Source: Vermamoeba vermiformis (Eukaryota > Tubulinea > Echinamoebida). Taken from it: a DNA stretch of 64,000 bases. Within the stretch, counting starts at the first letter, position 1. The number at the start of each line of letters is the position of its first letter. Shown in pieces: positions 60,279-64,000 of this stretch. The translations under genes were made by a program, and so were the position numbers. The DNA is taken from positions 1-64,000 of the forward strand of contig JBEWZL010000193.1 of the NCBI GenBank assembly GCA_045837725.1. The letters run 5' to 3'. The notes beneath the pieces were generated by a model. The model saw only the letters and a list, made by a program, of their open reading frames with translations. It did not search any database and was not told the origin of the DNA.

Positions 60279-62780
60279 ATGCATCCATCAGCTGCTATTA
60301 CTCTCGTACTTATTTTAGGATTGGCCCGGTACGCAGATCTGACTTGTGTACCGAACGATTCTTTGTTTGAATGGGACGCTGGATTGTATCCAACACTAGG
60401 TGCGGTTACATTTACTGGTGGAGAGCCCTGCTTCATTGGTAAAATGTGCTCTTGGTTCCTTCTATTTAGCAATCTGGAGTCGAGCGTTGATCTGGAATTC
60501 TCGGTTACTTTTACTCCGCCTCTTAACTTTTACTTATCAACCAATAAGTTCAGGTACGCAAATTTATTTTCTAAATAATTATTAATACCTCACATCCGTG
60601 TAATCGTTGAAAAATTAATTTAAAGCTATTATTGTTATTAAGATAGCTATAATAGAGTTAAAAATGGTCTCTTTATAGTTACGTATTTTAATTCAAGTTA
60701 CTGCTGATAATATTAATTTTATTTGAACTTGATCCGGTTTGTTTTACTAATACTCTGTATCCAGTATGCCTGGTAGTGAAGCGTTGCTGATAGACATACC
60801 TCCTACTCGAGAAAGCCAAGCTGGGCAGTATACTTTCAAGATAAGTGTAACGGCTCAAAATTTAACTTTCCGTGGATGTAACGACTTTGAAATTCGAAAA
60901 CCGCTCACTTACAATATAACCAAATATACACCGACTTCAAATACTACCGTATTGGGCTATTGGGATACTTACTGGTCGGTAGTTAACGGCTTGAACTACC
61001 CAAATTTATGCAATACTCCGTTCAACTTCACCGTTAACAACGATTTCAGTCAATATGACCCAATCAAAACATTTATTGCTAATACGCAGCTAAATATAAC
61101 CACATTGGACTGCTTAAAAGGCATCGCCAATCGGTTCTACGACGCAGTTCTGTACAAAGAATACCAAAAGGAATCACTTAGTAATCAACTCGACTTATTT
61201 TGGACGGATGGATATCAGATATATCAAAAACTGTATAATGCGAGCTACAATTTTGTACCGTTAATTGATATCTGGATCCAGGCAGTACCGAACTTCTTGC
61301 AAGGAGGTGTTTGTTCTCGTAAGTCCCAAGCTGCCAAAGCCTTTATACAAACGATAGGAACTCATAATTATAATACGCATAATCTATTTTAATATCATAT
61401 ACTTGTTACTTACTTACAAATTCACTGCAAGGACGAGGTTGAAGGGAATTTTTTACCCTAACATTTTAATGCGGAAAATTGGTCGTTGATCGCCACATGC
61501 TTTCATAATCTAGAATTACATTTGAATGAATTTTCACTCCCTTAACAACTCTATTTCTTGATGTCAAATACTGATCCGGATTTGACAGCTGGTGCAATAG
61601 CCTCGCACACGAGGTACGTCGATGCACTGATCAACCGCATGGCACGCAGCGGAGAGTTGGACAATCGATTGCCCCGTGCAGTCAATTTCCTTATGAACTC
61701 CATGTTGCCGGAGACATTTGGTGTCTTCACCATGACTCTGATCGGGTACGGCAATGGCGCGTACGAGCTAGGATATGCGATGAGAACGATTGCCACTTGG
61801 GGCATGTTAACTGGTGACAGTAGAGTGCCGTACTTGTTGAAGAGCGTCTCTGGTTTTTTAGCCACCTGGATCCGCGATGATTTTGCAATTCGAGACAGTC
61901 TTAATATCACTTCTTATTCACCCGAGGCAAGTAGTGCTTTGGCGTTGGGATATGCGGCCTACTGGAGATACAACGGAGATAAAGCGAATTACGACTTGGC
62001 ACTCAATCTGTTGAACGCGTCGTTGGTGTTAGGCGCAACGGCAGCGGAGTACAGCGGCAAGCACGCAGGATATTTTATTAATAGGAATTACGAAACTTTC
62101 ATGTGGTTGTTGGATCCGTCGATTCCACTGGTCTCGACAAAAATTCCATTCGTTTTTCCTGATATAGTAACCCCGAACAACAATACTGTCGTGTTGCCCA
62201 ATCAAACGATCGTGATCGAAACCACCACTACCATTTTAGGCAACTTCCAACTGTCTAATAGTAGCACAGTGTCGATTACATATGGCAATGTCTTGAATAT
62301 CACTGGATGTGCTTCATTGTCAGGTAAGACTAATCGCATCACATTTCCTAATTTGGAAAATTGCCATTTTAGTAAAAATTCGGTAGTAACTGTTTACATT
62401 TAGGTACGCTTGTGGTTCAAGTGAAAGATGGCCAAGTGATTTTGAACGACACAGTGCTCCTTGCCTACGCGTGTCGTGACGGCCAGTTCGATCAGTTGGT
62501 TGTCGAAGGTGATGTGGATCCGTGCAAAGAGTACCAGCTCAGTTACACGCCTACAACACTCAATATTGTTATTGCCAACTCGAACTTGTGTGTGACAACT
62601 CCTTCACCAAAAGCTGACAAGTTTCCTGATTGGGCGATTGCAGTGATCGTTATCGGCGGTCTTGGTATTTGTGGTGCTATTATTGGCATCGTATTGCACT
62701 TTAAAAAAGTTGAACAGAAGAAAGAAAACAAACGACTGGACAACAAAATTGAAATGGTCAACAAACCCGATTCTGCGTGA
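60279..62780 (+). CDS. Large type I membrane glycoprotein, unknown
   Basis: The start is ATG at 60279 with a signal peptide (MHPSAAITLVLILGLARYA). An ectodomain of about 600 residues has many N-glycosylation sites (QNLTFRGCND, NASYNFVPL, LNASLVLGA, QLSNSSTVS). An alpha-helical region (VDALINRMARSGELDNRLP, EASSALALGYAAYWRYNGD) resembles alpha/alpha-toroid glycoside-binding folds. A beta-rich membrane-proximal part follows (VVEGDVDPCKEYQLSYTP). A single transmembrane helix (WAIAVIVIGGLGICGAIIG) precedes a short basic cytosolic tail ending NKPDSA. The fourth-exon acceptor is best placed at TTTGACAG, near 61587, after a ~267-nt intron. I recognise no family. It is probably a cell-surface protein. 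Confidence 0.7.
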
Positions 62781-62932
62781 AAAACTCATCCCTTGCAACA
62801 TTACTAGCACCATATTAAATATATCAGTATTAGGAGATAAAGTTTTTACACAAAAACCAAAAATTAAAAATTACAAATTGTTGGATCCGGATCAGATCCG
62901 ACACCCAGACAAAGACACCTTAGGTCTCCCTA

Positions 62933-63909
62933 TTACTTCTTAGCCTTGCTACGAGTAGTAGGTCCCTTCTTCTCCGTTTTGTCCTTCTTCTCGGTCTTGT
63001 CCTTTTTCACCTTAGCGTCAGATTTGTTCAAAGTTCTAGTCGCGCTCGTTGCAGTCGCAGATCCGTTGTCAGAAGTTTTGTTCTCTAACATGGACAATCG
63101 CAATGCCTCTTGATAGTCTCGCTCTTCAGGCGTCAATTCGATTTCAGTCTCCATCACTGACATTTGCAGGGCCTTTTTGAGCTGTTCTTCTTCGGTCTCA
63201 CTGTGCGCCGTCAATGAGGCCTTTAACGCCTTTTCCAATTCTTCGTCTTCTTTCTTTTTGGCCTACAATAACAAATTTAATGACTGAAATATTACCATAA
63301 AAGGAAATATTTAATATACGAACCTCTTCACGTTCGCGTCGTTGTCGTTCACGTTGTTCAATGGCAGTTTCATCGGGGCGATCGTTCACAGGCTCGTTTT
63401 GGTTCTTAGCAGCTCGTTTAGGCTTGGCATAAGCAACACGAATTTTGTCGTCAGTTGATGTACCGCGCCAGCCACGTGCTCCTGAACTCGAATGGTCGAC
63501 ATTGACAGCGACATCGACCAACGCGCGACGACTGTTTTGACCCAACTTGCTAATGTTCATAATTTCAATACGCGCTTCAGCGATATCATGGGGTTCTTTG
63601 TTCTCCAAGGAGCGCGAGATCTAAAAATAGCATCATAAATAAACCATTCCTAAGTAGATTTTTTCGACGAAAAGTTGCTCTCTAACGCGGATCTGGATCC
63701 AACTTACTTGTTCAGTATGACGCTCCAATTCATTTTGTCTATGCTCAAACAAGTTCTTGTTGACCTCGGGACATTGAATAGGTCTATAGAATCCGAAAAT
63801 ATAAGAGTTCATGAGGACAGTACGGCATTGGACCAGCTGCAAGATCGCATCCAAGTAGTATTGAGTAGCGGTCCAAGAAAGCGCGGTTTCTTCTTGAATC
63901 TTAAAGCGC
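62933..63909 (-). CDS. Ariadne-type RBR E3 ligase, C-terminal part with added UIMs (runs off right edge)
   Basis: Only the 3' part is inside the window. The first visible exon (from 63909) encodes the Ariadne domain: RFKIQEETALSWTATQYYLD, then AILQLVQCRTVLMNSYIFG and NLFEHRQNELERHTEQ, continuing as ISRSLENKEPHDIAEARI. The Ariadne domain autoinhibits the RING2 of ARIH-type ligases until a neddylated cullin binds. After it comes an extra tail: RGWRGTSTDDKIRVAY, then three ubiquitin-interacting-motif-like helices (EDEELEKALKASLTAH, EEEQLKKALQMSV, RDYQEALRLSM) and a Lys-rich end (TEKKGPTTRSKAKK). UIMs in this position are unusual for ARIH1/ARIH2. The RING1-IBR-RING2 part should lie beyond 64000. 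Confidence 0.8.
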
Positions 63910-64000
63910 CTATATTCAACAATATTAATAGCCGTATTAACAAATTTAAACAATTTAAATGAGCAAACGGATCCGTTACAAAAAAATTTGAACTCAGGTT

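Noticed and set aside
1-64000. Retroelements, viral insertions or integrated bacterial segments
   Set aside because: No reverse transcriptase, integrase, capsid-like or polymerase motifs were seen, and the bacterial-like families present (FNT, ZIP fragment) are either split by introns or known in eukaryotes.

Overview
This is a eukaryotic nuclear window. Nearly every gene is split by small GT-AG introns, mostly 45-70 nt, with GTAAGT or GTACGT donors, a CTAAC/CTGAC-like branch site and AT-rich content. Genes are dense (about 31 likely protein genes in 64 kb), lie on both strands and often share short divergent promoters. The repertoire includes FBXO22-like, COMMD3, TONSL-like, Ariadne, SRA/YDG, signal peptide peptidase, RasGAP, RhoGEF, an expansin-like protein, GPI-tailed surface proteins and many F-box proteins. 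It is not fungal, plant or animal in pattern and fits best with a free-living protist, possibly an amoebozoan. That placement is an inference; no rRNA or other taxonomic marker is present.

Layout. 0-1.7 kb: a degenerate element with roughly 78-bp terminal inverted repeats. 1.8-6.6 kb: RasGAP protein, alpha/beta hydrolase, Cys-rich protein. 6.7-14.7 kb: a large GPI-tailed heparinase II/III-like protein, an SDR, signal peptide peptidase and a tiny membrane protein. 14.8-22.8 kb: a prenylated DH-PH RhoGEF, an FBXO22-like F-box/FIST protein, a broken secreted-protein gene and an F-box gene with SAM-like modules. 23-31 kb: an F-box-like protein, a kelch/DUF4419/repeat protein, a ZIP transporter remnant and a coiled-coil protein. 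31-40.5 kb: ABHD hydrolase, MPPED-like phosphoesterase, a beta-helix surface protein, a methyltransferase-like protein and a divergent alpha-tubulin. 40.5-48 kb: an acidic protein, a 948-bp fold-back element, a second copy of the F-box exon, a GPI-tailed protein, an FNT transporter and a small protein. 48-57 kb: an SRA/YDG chromatin protein, COMMD3 and a TONSL-like protein. 57-64 kb: expansin-like protein, membrane RING protein, type I membrane protein and the C-terminal end of an Ariadne E3 ligase carrying UIMs.

Three themes link the genes. The first is a ubiquitin layer (at least four F-box or F-box-like proteins, a RING protein, Ariadne, and the COMMD3 subunit of Commander). The second is a secreted and surface layer suited to polysaccharide contact (heparinase-like, beta-helix, expansin-like, Ser/Thr-rich GPI proteins). 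The third is small-GTPase control (RasGAP, RhoGEF). Exon boundaries were read by eye from frame continuity and splice sites. Coordinates give the span from start codon to stop codon, introns included.
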